A stretch of 64,000 nt of DNA from an uncultured Erysipelotrichaceae bacterium (GTDB lineage Bacteria > Bacillota_I > Bacilli_A > Erysipelotrichales > Coprobacillaceae), in contig CAMTOK010000001.1 of assembly GCA_947074115.1 (NCBI GenBank), positions 44,683-108,682 of the forward strand. Direction: 5' to 3'. A model generated the notes under the pieces. It was not told the DNA's origin. It made no database searches and was given only the letters and a program-made list of their open reading frames with translations. Position 1 is the first letter of the stretch, and every line of letters begins with the position of its first letter. The translations under genes were made by a program, and so were the position numbers. Positions 53,013-62,953 of the stretch are shown in pieces.

Positions 53013-56000
53013 TTATTCATCAATGAGAGTATTATAAATATTATAACAATTTACGCAATAAGAATATCCTTCGATTGAATCTTCAGCAATCCCGTAAAGA
53101 ATTTCTTTGTCATCCTTATATTTTGGAAGATCTTTAAATGAATATCGCCAACATGCACAACATGTTGTAGATTGTGAAGCAACTTCCTCACCATTTGCTA
53201 ATAAATTTACATTAATACTTTCTGGACGTGTATTATATCTATTATTATAATCTCTCCAATATGCTCTACCACAGATATTTATTTTTTCATCAACAAAAGT
53301 ATTGCATACATTATATCCTTCGACGCTGATGCTATATCCTTCAATTGGATCTTCTATTATTGTATAAATAATTTTACCTAAATCATTATATTCAGGAAGA
53401 TCTTTGAATTCATAACACCATCTTGAACATCTTGTCACTTGTAGTGAATCTACTTCAACTCCATTTGCAAGTAAATGAATTGTAATTGAGAGTGGTCTTG
53501 TACAATCCCAGTTGTTATTATCTTTCCAAATTGCATACCCGCTAACAGATATTTTATTATAAGTTAAGGTATTAACAATATCGTAATCATCAATACAACA
53601 AGAGTAGTTTTCTACTCGTTCTTCATCAATTGTATAGACAATTTCAACATCATCATTAAACATTGGTAAATCAGTGAATTTATATTGCCAACAAGTACAA
53701 CGTGTTACCTTTTGAGATGCAACTTGTGTTCCATCAGCAAATAATTTAACGATGACAAATTCAGGTCGTGTATCACATCTATCGTTGCAGTCTCTCCAAT
53801 ATACCTTTCCACATATATTGATTTTCCTATCTTCAAGTGTGTTAATTAAATCGTATCCAATCACTGTTGGTTTATAACCATCTACGACTTCTTCTGAAAT
53901 TGTATAATGAATTAATTGTCCATTAATATATTTTGGTAAATCTTTAAATTCATAAGCCCAATTAGAGTTTCTACCAATTCTCACTGTTTTAACAATAACA
54001 CCATTAGCAAGTAAATAAACTGTTAGACAACATGGTCTTGTACAGAATCTATTATCATAGTCTTTCCATGTCTTATTTCCGTTAATAGTGATTTTTTCTG
54101 GTGTGTGAGTATTTGTGATATTATATCCATTAATTGTTGTGACGTAGTTAGGGACTTCTTCTTCACCGATTGTATAGACAATGAGTTGTCCATCAATATA
54201 TTTTGGAAGATCATTAAATACATAAGCCCAATTGTCAGCTTCACTGATTGTTATTGTTTTATAGTAAACATCATCAGCATAGAGAATCACTGTTATTGAG
54301 TCAGGTCTAAGACCATCTTGGTTGTTACTATCACTCCATGTTTTTGTTCCACTAACAGATACAGTTTCTGGAGTATGAGTATTAGTGATGTTATATCCTG
54401 CGATTGTGAGAGTATAACCTGGAATAGAAATTTCACCAATTGAATAAGAGATGAGTTTTCCATCATCATATTTTGGCACATCTTTAAATTCATATATCCA
54501 TCCATCTTCTTTATTAACAGATAGTGTTTCATAAGTTTCACCATTTGCATAGAGGATCACAGTAATTGAATCAGGTCTGATACCATCTTGATTGTCGTCA
54601 TCATTCCATGTTTTTGTTCCTTTTACATTTATTGTTTCAGGAACATGAATATTAACAATATTGTTACCTTCAATTGTTGTTGAATATCCAAGAACTTCTT
54701 CTTCACCAATCGTATAAGAGATGAGTTTTCCATCACTATATTTTGGAAGATTATCAAATTCATATGACCAGTTATCATCTTTAGTAATTGTTTGAGTTTT
54801 GTCATAAACTTCATCTGCGTATAAGATCACAGTAATTGAAGCAGGTCTGATACCATCTTGATTAAGATTATCATCCCATATTTTCATTCCTTTAACACTT
54901 ATTGTTTCAGGTGTATGAGTGTTTGTAATGTTGTATCCAGTGATTGTTGTTACATAGTCAACAATTGCGTCTTCTGAAATTGTATAGTTAATAAGTTGTC
55001 CATCAATATATTTTGGAACATCCTTAAATTCATATGACCATCCACTTGCTTCAGTAACAGTTTGAGATTTGAATAAAGCTCCATCAACTAATAAATTAAC
55101 AGTAATTGAATCAGGTCTGATAAGGTCTTGATTATCATGATCATCCCATGTTTTTGTTCCTGTAATCGTCATGACTTCTGGGATATGAGTGTTTGTAATA
55201 ATATAACCATCAATTGTTGTAGAATACCCTACGATATCTTCTTCTCCAACTGTATAAGTGATGAGTTGTCTATCAATATATTTTGGTAAATGATTGAATT
55301 CAAATTCCCAGTCAGTTTCATCAGTGACAATGACACTCCTATCATAGGCACCATCTGCATATAAGATAACTGTAATTTGTTCAGGTCTGATACCATCTTG
55401 ATCGTCGTTATCATCCCATGTTTTTATTCCTTTAACACTTACAGTTTCAGGAATGTGGGTATTAGTAATATCATAACCGTGAATTATTGTTGTATAACCT
55501 GTAATAGTATCTTCGGTAATTGTATAAGTGACAAGTACCCCATCCATATATTTAGGAAGGTTATCGAATTCATATGACCAGTTTTCTACTTCAGTAACGA
55601 TGAGTGTACTATAAACTTCACCATTTGCGTTTAAGTTCACAGTAATACCTTCAGGTCTGATACCATCTTGATCATCGTTATCATCCCATGTTTTTACTCC
55701 CTTAACACTTACAGTTTCAGGAATGTGGGTATTAGTGATATCATAACCATCAATTGTTGTTTCATAATCAGGGATTTCTTCTTCACCAATAGTGTAAGTG
55801 ATAAGTTCTCCGTCGATATATTCAGGAAGATGTGTGAAAGTATAAGCCCATTCGTTATCTTCAGTGACTACTTGAGTCATATATAAAGCGCCATCAGCGT
55901 AAAGGTTAACAGTGATTTCATTAGGTCGTTTTCCATCTTGATTTCTACGATCATCCCATGTTTTCGTACCTTTAACATTGACAGTCCCTGGAGTATGAGA

Positions 56001-59000
56001 GTTAGTGATGTTATAACCATCAATAGTTGTTTCATAGTTAGGAACTTCACCTTCAGTAATTGTATAAGTGATTTCTTCTCCATCAATATATTTAGGGACA
56101 TCTTTAAATTCATATCTCCATTCATCAGTTGCTGTTACAGTGAGAGTTTTATAGAGTTCACCATCAGCTAATAAATTAACAGTAATTGATTCAGGTCGCT
56201 TACCTTCTTGATTATTATTGTCATCCCATGTTTTCGCTCCGTCAATAGTCATGACTTCAGGAGTATGAGTGTTTGTCACGTTATAACCAGTAACAGTTGT
56301 GACATAATCAGTGACTGTATCTTCTGTGATTGTATAAGTGATTTCTTCTCCATCTATATATTTAGGAACATCTTTAAATTCATATGACCATTTTTCTGTT
56401 GCAGTGACAGTAAGTGTCTTATAGACAGCACCATCAGCTAATAAATTAATTTTAATTGATACTGGTCGCTTTCCATCTTGATCATCATTATCATCCCATG
56501 TTTTTGTTCCTTCAATAGTTAAAGTTTCTGGAGTATGAGTATTTGTGATATCGTATCCAGTAATCGTTGTGACATAATCAGTAATTGCATCTTCTCCAAT
56601 AGTATACACATTTAATTTTTTTGCAGTGTATTTTGGGAGATCTCCAAATGAATATTTCCATTCGTCTGTAGCAGTTACTATCATTGTCTTTTGAAGAATT
56701 CCATTATTATAGAGATGAATTGTAATAGAATCAGGTCGTTTTCCATCTTGATCATTTTCATCATCCCAAGTCTTTGTTCCTGCAACAGTTTCAACTTCAG
56801 GAGTATGCGTATTTGTAATGTCATAATCATCAATTGTTACTGTATATTTAGGAATATCATCTTCAGTGATTGTATAAGTGACAAGTTTTCCACCTTTGTA
56901 TTTAGGAACATCATCGAATTCATATTTCCATGTTGTCGCTTCAGATGCTTCTTCTGTTCTATAAATCGCTCCATCAGCTAATAAATTAACAGTGATTGTT
57001 TCTGGTCTCATACCATCTTGATCATCATTATCATCCCATGTTTTTGTTCCTTCAATAGTTATTGTTTCAGGAGTATGCGTATTTTTGATATCGTTACCTA
57101 AAATTGTCGTTGTATATCCTGGAATCGCATCTTCAGTGAGACCATAAGTGACAAGAGCTCCCTTAAGGTATTTAGGTGCTTTAACAAAAGAGAATTTCCA
57201 GTCTGTATCTTCATTTACAACACGAGAAGAACGTTCTGTACCGTTTAAGATTAAGTTAACAATAACTGAATCAGGTCGTATACCATCTTGATTATCGTTG
57301 TCATCCCATATTTTAGAACCAGATATTGTTACTGTTTCAGGTGTATGAATATTAGTAACATCATAATTCGTTGTGATTGTTTGATAATCTTCTACCTCAT
57401 CTTCAGTAATTGTATAAGTGATTACATTTCCATTTTCATATTTAGGAAGTTCAGAGAAGTTATATTTCCAATCAGTTTCTGCAGTGACATCCACTGTTGT
57501 TTTGTATGCTCCATCAGCAAATAAATTAATTTTAATTGATAGTGGTCGTTTTCCATCTTGGTTATTGTTGTCATCCCATACCTTAACAAAATCAAACATA
57601 ACTGTTTGAGGTGTATGATAATTTGTAATATTATGACCTGTCACTTCAGTGACATATCCAAGAATTGGATCTTCTTTAAGTGTATAGTTAATTTCTACAC
57701 CATCTTTATATTTTGGAAGGTTAGTAAATGAATATTTCCATTCCATTGCTTCAGTAACAACTTTAGAATAAACTTCAGCATCATCAGCTAATAAATTGAC
57801 AACTATAGTTGAAGGTCTAATTCCATCTTGGTTATTGGCATCACTCCATGTTTTTATTCCTTCAATATCTACTGTTTCAGCAACATATTTATTAACAATA
57901 TCAAATCCATTAATTGTTGTTGTATAATCTAAAATATCATCTTCAGTGATTGTATAATCAATAACAGCACCATCTTTATATTTTGGAAGATCGGCAAATT
58001 CATGTTGCCAGTTCATTGTTTCATCAATCGTAATTGTTTCAACAATATTACCATCAGCTAATAAATTGACAGTAATTGAAGTTGGACGGACATTATCTTG
58101 ATTGTTGTTATCATCCCAAGTTTTTTTAACAATACGAGACATTGTTTGTGGTGTATGCGTATTTGTAATATTAAAATTATCAATGGCAGTTGTATAATCT
58201 GCAATTACTTCTTCAGTAATTGTATAGGCGATATCTGTTCCGTCTTTCTTTTTAGGAAGATTTTCAAATAGATATGACCATCCCATATCACTCGTAATAA
58301 CTTTAGAATCAACCTTGACATCATTAGCCAATAAATTGACAGTAATTGATGTTGGTCTTAAACCATCTTGGTTATTTTCATCATTCCATACTTTATTAAC
58401 AGGAACATCAACTGTTTCAGTGCTATGCGTATTCAGAACGTTATAGCCAAATATTGTTGTTGTATAATCTGTTACAGCATCTTCACTGATCGTATAAACT
58501 ATTTCTTCCCCATCTTTATATCTTGGAAGGTTAGTAAATGTGTAAGCCCATCCCATTGCTGCTGTTACAGTTGCATGAGTCGCTTCTGTTCCATCTGCTA
58601 AAACTCTAATAATAATTTCATCAGGTCTTAAACCATCCTGATCATCATTATCATCCCATGTTTTTGTGCCACTAATAGTTAAATTTTCTGTAGCGTGTTT
58701 ATTTGTAATCGTATAACCATCTATTACTGTTGTATATCGATCTATAGCGTCTTCGGTAATTGTGTAGACATTTTCTGTTCCATCTGTATACTTTGGAAGG
58801 TTATCAAAAGTGAAAGCCCAATTTGTTGTAGCTGTCACAGCTTTGGTTTCAGATAACACTGCATTTTTCATTAAGTTCACGTTAATAGTATCAGGTCTAA
58901 ATCCTTCTGAATCATCATTATCATCCCATACCTTTTGTCCTTCAACTTTTACTGTTTCCGGTTCATGTGTGTTGATAATATCATATCCAACTACTTGTGC

Positions 59001-61112
59001 TGTATATCCTGTAATAGCGTCTTCGCTGACAGTATAGACAATAGCTGTTCCATTTTTATATTGTGGTAAATCTGTAAATTGATAAATCCATTTCGTAGCT
59101 TCTGTTACAACTTTTGAGTCATATTTCACACCATCTGCCAAAACATTAATAGTCACGCTTGTTGGTCTTAATCCATCAATATCATCTTCGTCGTTCCAGT
59201 TTTTTTGTCCAATAATTGAAATGAATGCTGGTGTATGCGTATTTGTAATGTTATAACCATCAATACTAATATCATAACCATAGTTAGCATCTTCAGTAAC
59301 TGTATACGAAATAAGAGTTCCATCTTTATATTTAGGAAGTCCAGTAAATCTGTATTCCCATCCCATTGCTTCTGTTACTGTTAAAGATTGAACTTCTTCA
59401 TTATCAGCAAGTAAGTTAACAACAACGTATGTTGGTCTGATTCCATCTTGGTTATTACTATCGTTCCAAGTTTTACTTCCTGCAACTGTGATTGTTTCAG
59501 GTGTGTGGGTATTAATAATATCAAATCCATCAATAACGCCTGTATAACCAGTAATTGCTTGCTCACTTACTGTATAATTTATGATATTTCCAGAACTGTA
59601 TTTAGGCAAATCAGTAAATTCATATTTCCAATCGTCTGCAGCCGATATGCTTTGTGTCTTTTTAACAACTCCATTAGCTAAAAGCTGAATAGTAAGCGCT
59701 GTCGGTCTTAAACCATCTTGATTATCGTTATCGTTCCATGTTTTGGTAACAGTTCGACTTACCGTTTGAGGAGTATGAGTATTGATCACGTGATATCCAT
59801 CTATAGATTTTTCATAGTTATCAATAGCGTATTCATCTACTGTATACACAATTTCAACTTCATCTTTGTATTTTGGTAAGTTTGTAAATTCATATACCCA
59901 GTTCATATCGCTTGTTACAGTTTGAGAATGACATCGTTCTCCATCTGCCAATAACATTAATGTTACAGAACTTGGTCTTAAACCATCTTGATCGAGTGAA
60001 TCTAACCATATTTTCTTTGTAGAAATTGAAATAAAATTATCTAAGTCTAATGTTAAACCAGTAAAATCTGTTCTATGAGATTCTCCTAAAACATTAACCG
60101 TTCCACCAATGACAGTACCATTGAGGTTGTTTTCCATATTAATTGTAGCCCCAGGTGCTAATATATGACCGGTTACGAGTTTTGAATTTGAAATTGTCCC
60201 TGTGTAAACGCCATTTGTTTTACTACTATCATAAACGTTCCAGATAACATTTGCATCTTGCCAAGTTGTCACTTCTCCCCCTGGTGCAGCAGTACCATCA
60301 GTGTAATACATAACAGATCCAGGGATCGCAAATGTTGTTTTTCCCTTCGCATCTACATTTATAACTAATGTAGCTGGACTTCCTTTTACGAAACCTCTCA
60401 CATTTATAGGTGTAGATGTTGTGATTAAATCAAATTCATAATTATAAACACTAACCCCATCAGTATTTAAAATAGTAATATATTCATTAAAAGGATCTTC
60501 AAAATGTTTTTCAATGTTTTGTGTTGAGTAAGGTTGAAGTTTTTTACTCACCGCAATAGCTTGAGTTTTAACTGCATCAATATCGATAAACTTAATTGCC
60601 GTATCTTGCCATAAACTATCAGGGTGTTTTGATTTTTGTGGTGAATCTACCTTTCCACCATTAAGTGCCCAAGCGTTGTTATTATCTACTTCTGTAATTA
60701 CGATATCCGTACCGACAACGAGGACACTGTCTACATCTGCTTGTGATGCTTTAAATCCATTAACAACATTTTCTAAGTTTCTTATATAACTAACTTCTTC
60801 AACGCCGTTTGTCCCAAAGTTACTCATATAATATAAAGAGTTTGTTAATATATTCCCATTTGTATGGGCATTTGTTAATACTCTATCAAAACCGACAATG
60901 TGAAAACCTCCCGCTATTCCTAGTGGGCTTTCTTTGTAATATTTTGTTTTTGTATATACATTATCTGCAGTAACTGGCACAACTGAATTAGGTGTTGTTT
61001 GTAAATTAAATGGTTCAACTGTTAATAATTCTTCCATCATTGGAACATCATTTTCTTGTGTCATTAAATCTTCTAACGGATTTATTTCATCATCAATATA
61101 ATCAATTACCAT
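53013..61112 (-). CDS. Giant CnaB-repeat protein with choice-of-anchor A-like head (2699 residues)
   Basis: The head (residues 1-359) resembles choice-of-anchor A domains (GIAGGFHIVGFDRVLTNAHTNGNILT; FTGLTLDLDN). Exactly 26 repeats of exactly 90 residues follow to the end. Each is a CnaB-like domain with Lys at repeat position 8 (KTWDD), Trp10, RP at 20-21, Trp46, Glu68 (YTITE) and Asn85 (ITNTH). Repeats 1-23 keep Lys8, Glu68 and Asn85, the expected set for a Lys-Asn isopeptide bond. In repeats 24-26 Lys8 is Val, Ala and Ala. Cysteine occurs once in repeat 1 and 20 times in repeats 23-26. No signal peptide, LPXTG, or final membrane helix is seen. The start overlaps a 30-codon leader ORF. By fold it should be a long cell-surface stalk; how it would leave the cell is not visible. 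Confidence 0.88.
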   Translation of the reverse strand: MVIDYIDDEINPLEDLMTQENDVPMMEELLTVEPFNLQTTPNSVVPVTADNVYTKTKYYKESPLGIAGGFHIVGFDRVLTNAHTNGNILTNSLYYMSNFGTNGVEEVSYIRNLENVVNGFKASQADVDSVLVVGTDIVITEVDNNNAWALNGGKVDSPQKSKHPDSLWQDTAIKFIDIDAVKTQAIAVSKKLQPYSTQNIEKHFEDPFNEYITILNTDGVSVYNYEFDLITTSTPINVRGFVKGSPATLVINVDAKGKTTFAIPGSVMYYTDGTAAPGGEVTTWQDANVIWNVYDSSKTNGVYTGTISNSKLVTGHILAPGATINMENNLNGTVIGGTVNVLGESHRTDFTGLTLDLDNFISISTKKIWLDSLDQDGLRPSSVTLMLLADGERCHSQTVTSDMNWVYEFTNLPKYKDEVEIVYTVDEYAIDNYEKSIDGYHVINTHTPQTVSRTVTKTWNDNDNQDGLRPTALTIQLLANGVVKKTQSISAADDWKYEFTDLPKYSSGNIINYTVSEQAITGYTGVIDGFDIINTHTPETITVAGSKTWNDSNNQDGIRPTYVVVNLLADNEEVQSLTVTEAMGWEYRFTGLPKYKDGTLISYTVTEDANYGYDISIDGYNITNTHTPAFISIIGQKNWNDEDDIDGLRPTSVTINVLADGVKYDSKVVTEATKWIYQFTDLPQYKNGTAIVYTVSEDAITGYTAQVVGYDIINTHEPETVKVEGQKVWDDNDDSEGFRPDTINVNLMKNAVLSETKAVTATTNWAFTFDNLPKYTDGTENVYTITEDAIDRYTTVIDGYTITNKHATENLTISGTKTWDDNDDQDGLRPDEIIIRVLADGTEATHATVTAAMGWAYTFTNLPRYKDGEEIVYTISEDAVTDYTTTIFGYNVLNTHSTETVDVPVNKVWNDENNQDGLRPTSITVNLLANDVKVDSKVITSDMGWSYLFENLPKKKDGTDIAYTITEEVIADYTTAIDNFNITNTHTPQTMSRIVKKTWDDNNNQDNVRPTSITVNLLADGNIVETITIDETMNWQHEFADLPKYKDGAVIDYTITEDDILDYTTTINGFDIVNKYVAETVDIEGIKTWSDANNQDGIRPSTIVVNLLADDAEVYSKVVTEAMEWKYSFTNLPKYKDGVEINYTLKEDPILGYVTEVTGHNITNYHTPQTVMFDFVKVWDDNNNQDGKRPLSIKINLFADGAYKTTVDVTAETDWKYNFSELPKYENGNVITYTITEDEVEDYQTITTNYDVTNIHTPETVTISGSKIWDDNDNQDGIRPDSVIVNLILNGTERSSRVVNEDTDWKFSFVKAPKYLKGALVTYGLTEDAIPGYTTTILGNDIKNTHTPETITIEGTKTWDDNDDQDGMRPETITVNLLADGAIYRTEEASEATTWKYEFDDVPKYKGGKLVTYTITEDDIPKYTVTIDDYDITNTHTPEVETVAGTKTWDDENDQDGKRPDSITIHLYNNGILQKTMIVTATDEWKYSFGDLPKYTAKKLNVYTIGEDAITDYVTTITGYDITNTHTPETLTIEGTKTWDDNDDQDGKRPVSIKINLLADGAVYKTLTVTATEKWSYEFKDVPKYIDGEEITYTITEDTVTDYVTTVTGYNVTNTHTPEVMTIDGAKTWDDNNNQEGKRPESITVNLLADGELYKTLTVTATDEWRYEFKDVPKYIDGEEITYTITEGEVPNYETTIDGYNITNSHTPGTVNVKGTKTWDDRRNQDGKRPNEITVNLYADGALYMTQVVTEDNEWAYTFTHLPEYIDGELITYTIGEEEIPDYETTIDGYDITNTHIPETVSVKGVKTWDDNDDQDGIRPEGITVNLNANGEVYSTLIVTEVENWSYEFDNLPKYMDGVLVTYTITEDTITGYTTIIHGYDITNTHIPETVSVKGIKTWDDNDDQDGIRPEQITVILYADGAYDRSVIVTDETDWEFEFNHLPKYIDRQLITYTVGEEDIVGYSTTIDGYIITNTHIPEVMTITGTKTWDDHDNQDLIRPDSITVNLLVDGALFKSQTVTEASGWSYEFKDVPKYIDGQLINYTISEDAIVDYVTTITGYNITNTHTPETISVKGMKIWDDNLNQDGIRPASITVILYADEVYDKTQTITKDDNWSYEFDNLPKYSDGKLISYTIGEEEVLGYSTTIEGNNIVNIHVPETINVKGTKTWNDDDNQDGIRPDSITVILYANGETYETLSVNKEDGWIYEFKDVPKYDDGKLISYSIGEISIPGYTLTIAGYNITNTHTPETVSVSGTKTWSDSNNQDGLRPDSITVILYADDVYYKTITISEADNWAYVFNDLPKYIDGQLIVYTIGEEEVPNYVTTINGYNITNTHTPEKITINGNKTWKDYDNRFCTRPCCLTVYLLANGVIVKTVRIGRNSNWAYEFKDLPKYINGQLIHYTISEEVVDGYKPTVIGYDLINTLEDRKINICGKVYWRDCNDRCDTRPEFVIVKLFADGTQVASQKVTRCTCWQYKFTDLPMFNDDVEIVYTIDEERVENYSCCIDDYDIVNTLTYNKISVSGYAIWKDNNNWDCTRPLSITIHLLANGVEVDSLQVTRCSRWCYEFKDLPEYNDLGKIIYTIIEDPIEGYSISVEGYNVCNTFVDEKINICGRAYWRDYNNRYNTRPESINVNLLANGEEVASQSTTCCACWRYSFKDLPKYKDDKEILYGIAEDSIEGYSYCVNCYNIYNTLIDE
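53016..54095 (-). other. Cys-rich C-terminal block of the giant protein (repeats 23-26)
   Basis: Cysteines by repeat position: repeat 23 has 18, 22, 23; repeat 24 has 5, 13, 17, 43, 45, 76, 77; repeat 25 has 18, 43, 47, 84; repeat 26 has 5, 42, 43, 45, 77, 80. The QDG loop is replaced (RFC, RCD, WDC, RYN) and Lys8 is lost in the last three. RP, Trp46, Glu68 and Asn85 are kept, so the fold is probably conserved. Confidence 0.85.
53016..60035 (-). repeat. 26 tandem 270-bp units coding CnaB-like repeats
   Basis: The unit is always 90 codons, with no insertion or deletion in 7020 bp. Units 12-22 are closest to the consensus (VKGTKTWDDNDNQDGIRP); 14 and 15 are nearly the same over their central 40 residues, pointing to recent duplication. 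Units 1-10 are more divergent and 23-26 form a separate Cys-containing group. Confidence 0.95.
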
Positions 61113-61198
61113 ATTTTTTCCTCCATATTTTTTTTCATCTTTTCTCTAAAATAACTATAACTTTCATTGAGTATTTCTTTCTTTTTTCTTTTAATCAT
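61106..61198 (-). CDS. 30-residue leader peptide overlapping the giant gene start
   Basis: An ATG at 61198 with AAAGGAG upstream opens a 30-codon frame beginning MIKRKKKEILNESYSYFREK. It ends TGG TAA, overlapping the giant gene's ATG (ATGGTAA). It is very basic and helical and has no hydrophobic core. The overlap suggests translational coupling. It could be a control leader or a small partner protein; no homologue was recognised. The giant gene also has its own GGAGG site inside this frame. Confidence 0.55.
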   Translation of the reverse strand: MIKRKKKEILNESYSYFREKMKKNMEEKIW

Positions 61199-61315
61199 TT
61201 CATTCTCCTTTCGTCGTATCAATACCCACTACTAATTTATGTTTTGTATTTTTTTAAAGTAAGACGATAAACACGAGAAAATGATTTTCCCAATATTTCA
61301 TATAAATTTTGTATA

Positions 61316-61352
61316 CAAAAACAGACAAGTGTTTAAACACTTGCCTGTTTTT
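61316..61352 (-). terminator. Terminator overlapping the 3' end of the aldehyde dehydrogenase gene
   Basis: Reverse strand AAAACAGGCAAGTG, 6-nt loop, CACTTGTCTGTTTT, followed by T. The stop codon is in the loop. Confidence 0.82.
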
Positions 61353-62706
61353 CCTTAATAATTTGTTTTTGTTTACGTTTTTTTGGTTTGAGTGATTTTA
61401 CCTTTTGATCATCCAATTTATAACGTAAATCCATAAATAAATTTCCTTTGTTTTTGAGTACAGCTCTTGAGTGAGAGAATGTATCAAAACTATATTGTCC
61501 ATGATATTGACCTATACCACTTGCCCCCATACCACCAAAAGGAAGTTTGTTGTTGTTAATATGCATAATAACATCATTAATACAAACTGCACCTGAATTA
61601 ATATTGAATGAGAAACGTTCAACTGTTTCTTTTGTTTCAGAGAAGATGTACATAGCTAATGGTGAAGGACAGACTTCATGAACAAGATCAATCGCTTCTT
61701 GATGTTTATGATAAGGAATAACTGGTAAGATGGGTCCAAATATTTCTTCCTTCATCATTAATGATTGTAGACTTGCTTCAACGATAGTTAATCCTATTGT
61801 TAAATCCTGTTCAATATCTTGTTTATAAATAATATGATAATCATCTGAATTAAGTAATGTAGATAATCGATCAAAGTGTGATTGTGAAATAATATTAGAG
61901 AATTTCTCTTTGTTATTTATTAAATGTTCAGCTTGAGTAATAAGTTCTTTTTCAAATTCTTCTTTGATTGAATCATGTACAAGGACATAATCAGGAGCAA
62001 TACATGTCTGCCCTGCATTTAGCATCTTGCCCCATAATATGCGCTTAGCAGCGACTTTTAGATTTGCTGATTGAGTGACAAGACATGGTGATTTACCACC
62101 CAATTCAAGAGTGTGTGGGATCAATTCTTTAGAACATTGTTTCATAATTAACTTTCCGACATTTGTACTTCCAGTAAAGAAAACATAGTTAATTTTAGAT
62201 TTTATTATTGTTTGTGTTTCTCTTGTTGCTCCATTAATCACAAGTAAAAAATCAGTTTTTCCTTTAAATATATCAACTATTGCCTGAGTTGTATAAACAG
62301 AATATTCACTTGGTTTTAATATAACTTGATTCCCAGCAGCAATTGCGCCAACCATTGGTAAGAACGCCAATAAGAATGGATAATTCCAAGGACTAATAAT
62401 CGCCACTGTCCCATACGGTATCTTTTCTATATAATTCTTTGCCCCTATAGCTGAGATTGCACCACTCACACGTTTTTGCCCCATGTTTTTCTTTAAATTC
62501 TTAATATGATAATTAATCTCTTTATAAAATGGATAAATCTCTGCTGTTAATGTTTCATAATCAGAACGGTTTAAATCTTTTTCAATTGCTTTAACGAGCA
62601 TGGCCTCATGCTCTTCTATTAAATATCTCAATTGATGTAATGATTCTATTCTTTTTTCATATGATGGTTTTTTATAGTTTTCTATAAATGTATCAATCTT
62701 TTTCAT
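61333..62706 (-). CDS. NAD(P)-dependent aldehyde dehydrogenase, class 3-like
   Basis: This 457-residue protein has the ALDH motifs IISPWNYPFLLAFLPMVGAIAAGN and LKPSEYS (cofactor site), FTGSTNVGK, the general-base Glu in TLELGGKSPCLV and the nucleophile Cys in NAGQTCIAPDYVLV. Its length and KKIDTFIENYKKPSYEKRIESL start fit class 3 (YwdH-like) enzymes that oxidise fatty or aromatic aldehydes. The last 20 residues are a Lys/Gln tail (KPKKRKQKQIIKEKQ). ATG 62706 has GGGAGG upstream. Confidence 0.92.
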   Translation of the reverse strand: MKKIDTFIENYKKPSYEKRIESLHQLRYLIEEHEAMLVKAIEKDLNRSDYETLTAEIYPFYKEINYHIKNLKKNMGQKRVSGAISAIGAKNYIEKIPYGTVAIISPWNYPFLLAFLPMVGAIAAGNQVILKPSEYSVYTTQAIVDIFKGKTDFLLVINGATRETQTIIKSKINYVFFTGSTNVGKLIMKQCSKELIPHTLELGGKSPCLVTQSANLKVAAKRILWGKMLNAGQTCIAPDYVLVHDSIKEEFEKELITQAEHLINNKEKFSNIISQSHFDRLSTLLNSDDYHIIYKQDIEQDLTIGLTIVEASLQSLMMKEEIFGPILPVIPYHKHQEAIDLVHEVCPSPLAMYIFSETKETVERFSFNINSGAVCINDVIMHINNNKLPFGGMGASGIGQYHGQYSFDTFSHSRAVLKNKGNLFMDLRYKLDDQKVKSLKPKKRKQKQIIKEKQASV

Positions 62707-62953
62707 ATTTCCTCCCGTCTTTTTCCTATATAATCTTATAATATTCATTCACTTTAGTCAATTTCATTTAGGATTCTTAATGTGCCTAAGCGACATAATT
62801 CTTCCTACTTCATAATATATTTAAGTAATACTGTTTTATATGACATTGTTCAACAGATGATTTTTTATGAAAGTAAGAAAATTGACAATATAATGTATTT
62901 TACTCATTTAAAGAACGATATTATATATAAGCATTTATATATGAGGAGGCATT

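Noticed and set aside
53500..59700. Many open frames of 60-96 codons on both strands inside the giant gene
   Set aside because: They recur with the 270-bp repeat period, lack ribosome sites and are other-frame shadows of the repeats.
53016..60035. The 270-bp array as a CRISPR or satellite array
   Set aside because: It is one continuous coding frame with protein-level conservation, not short repeats with unique spacers.
61100..61198. Programmed -1 frameshift joining the leader peptide to the giant protein
   Set aside because: The A-run before the junction does not form a proper X XXY YYZ slip site in the leader frame, and the giant gene has its own GGAGG and ATG.
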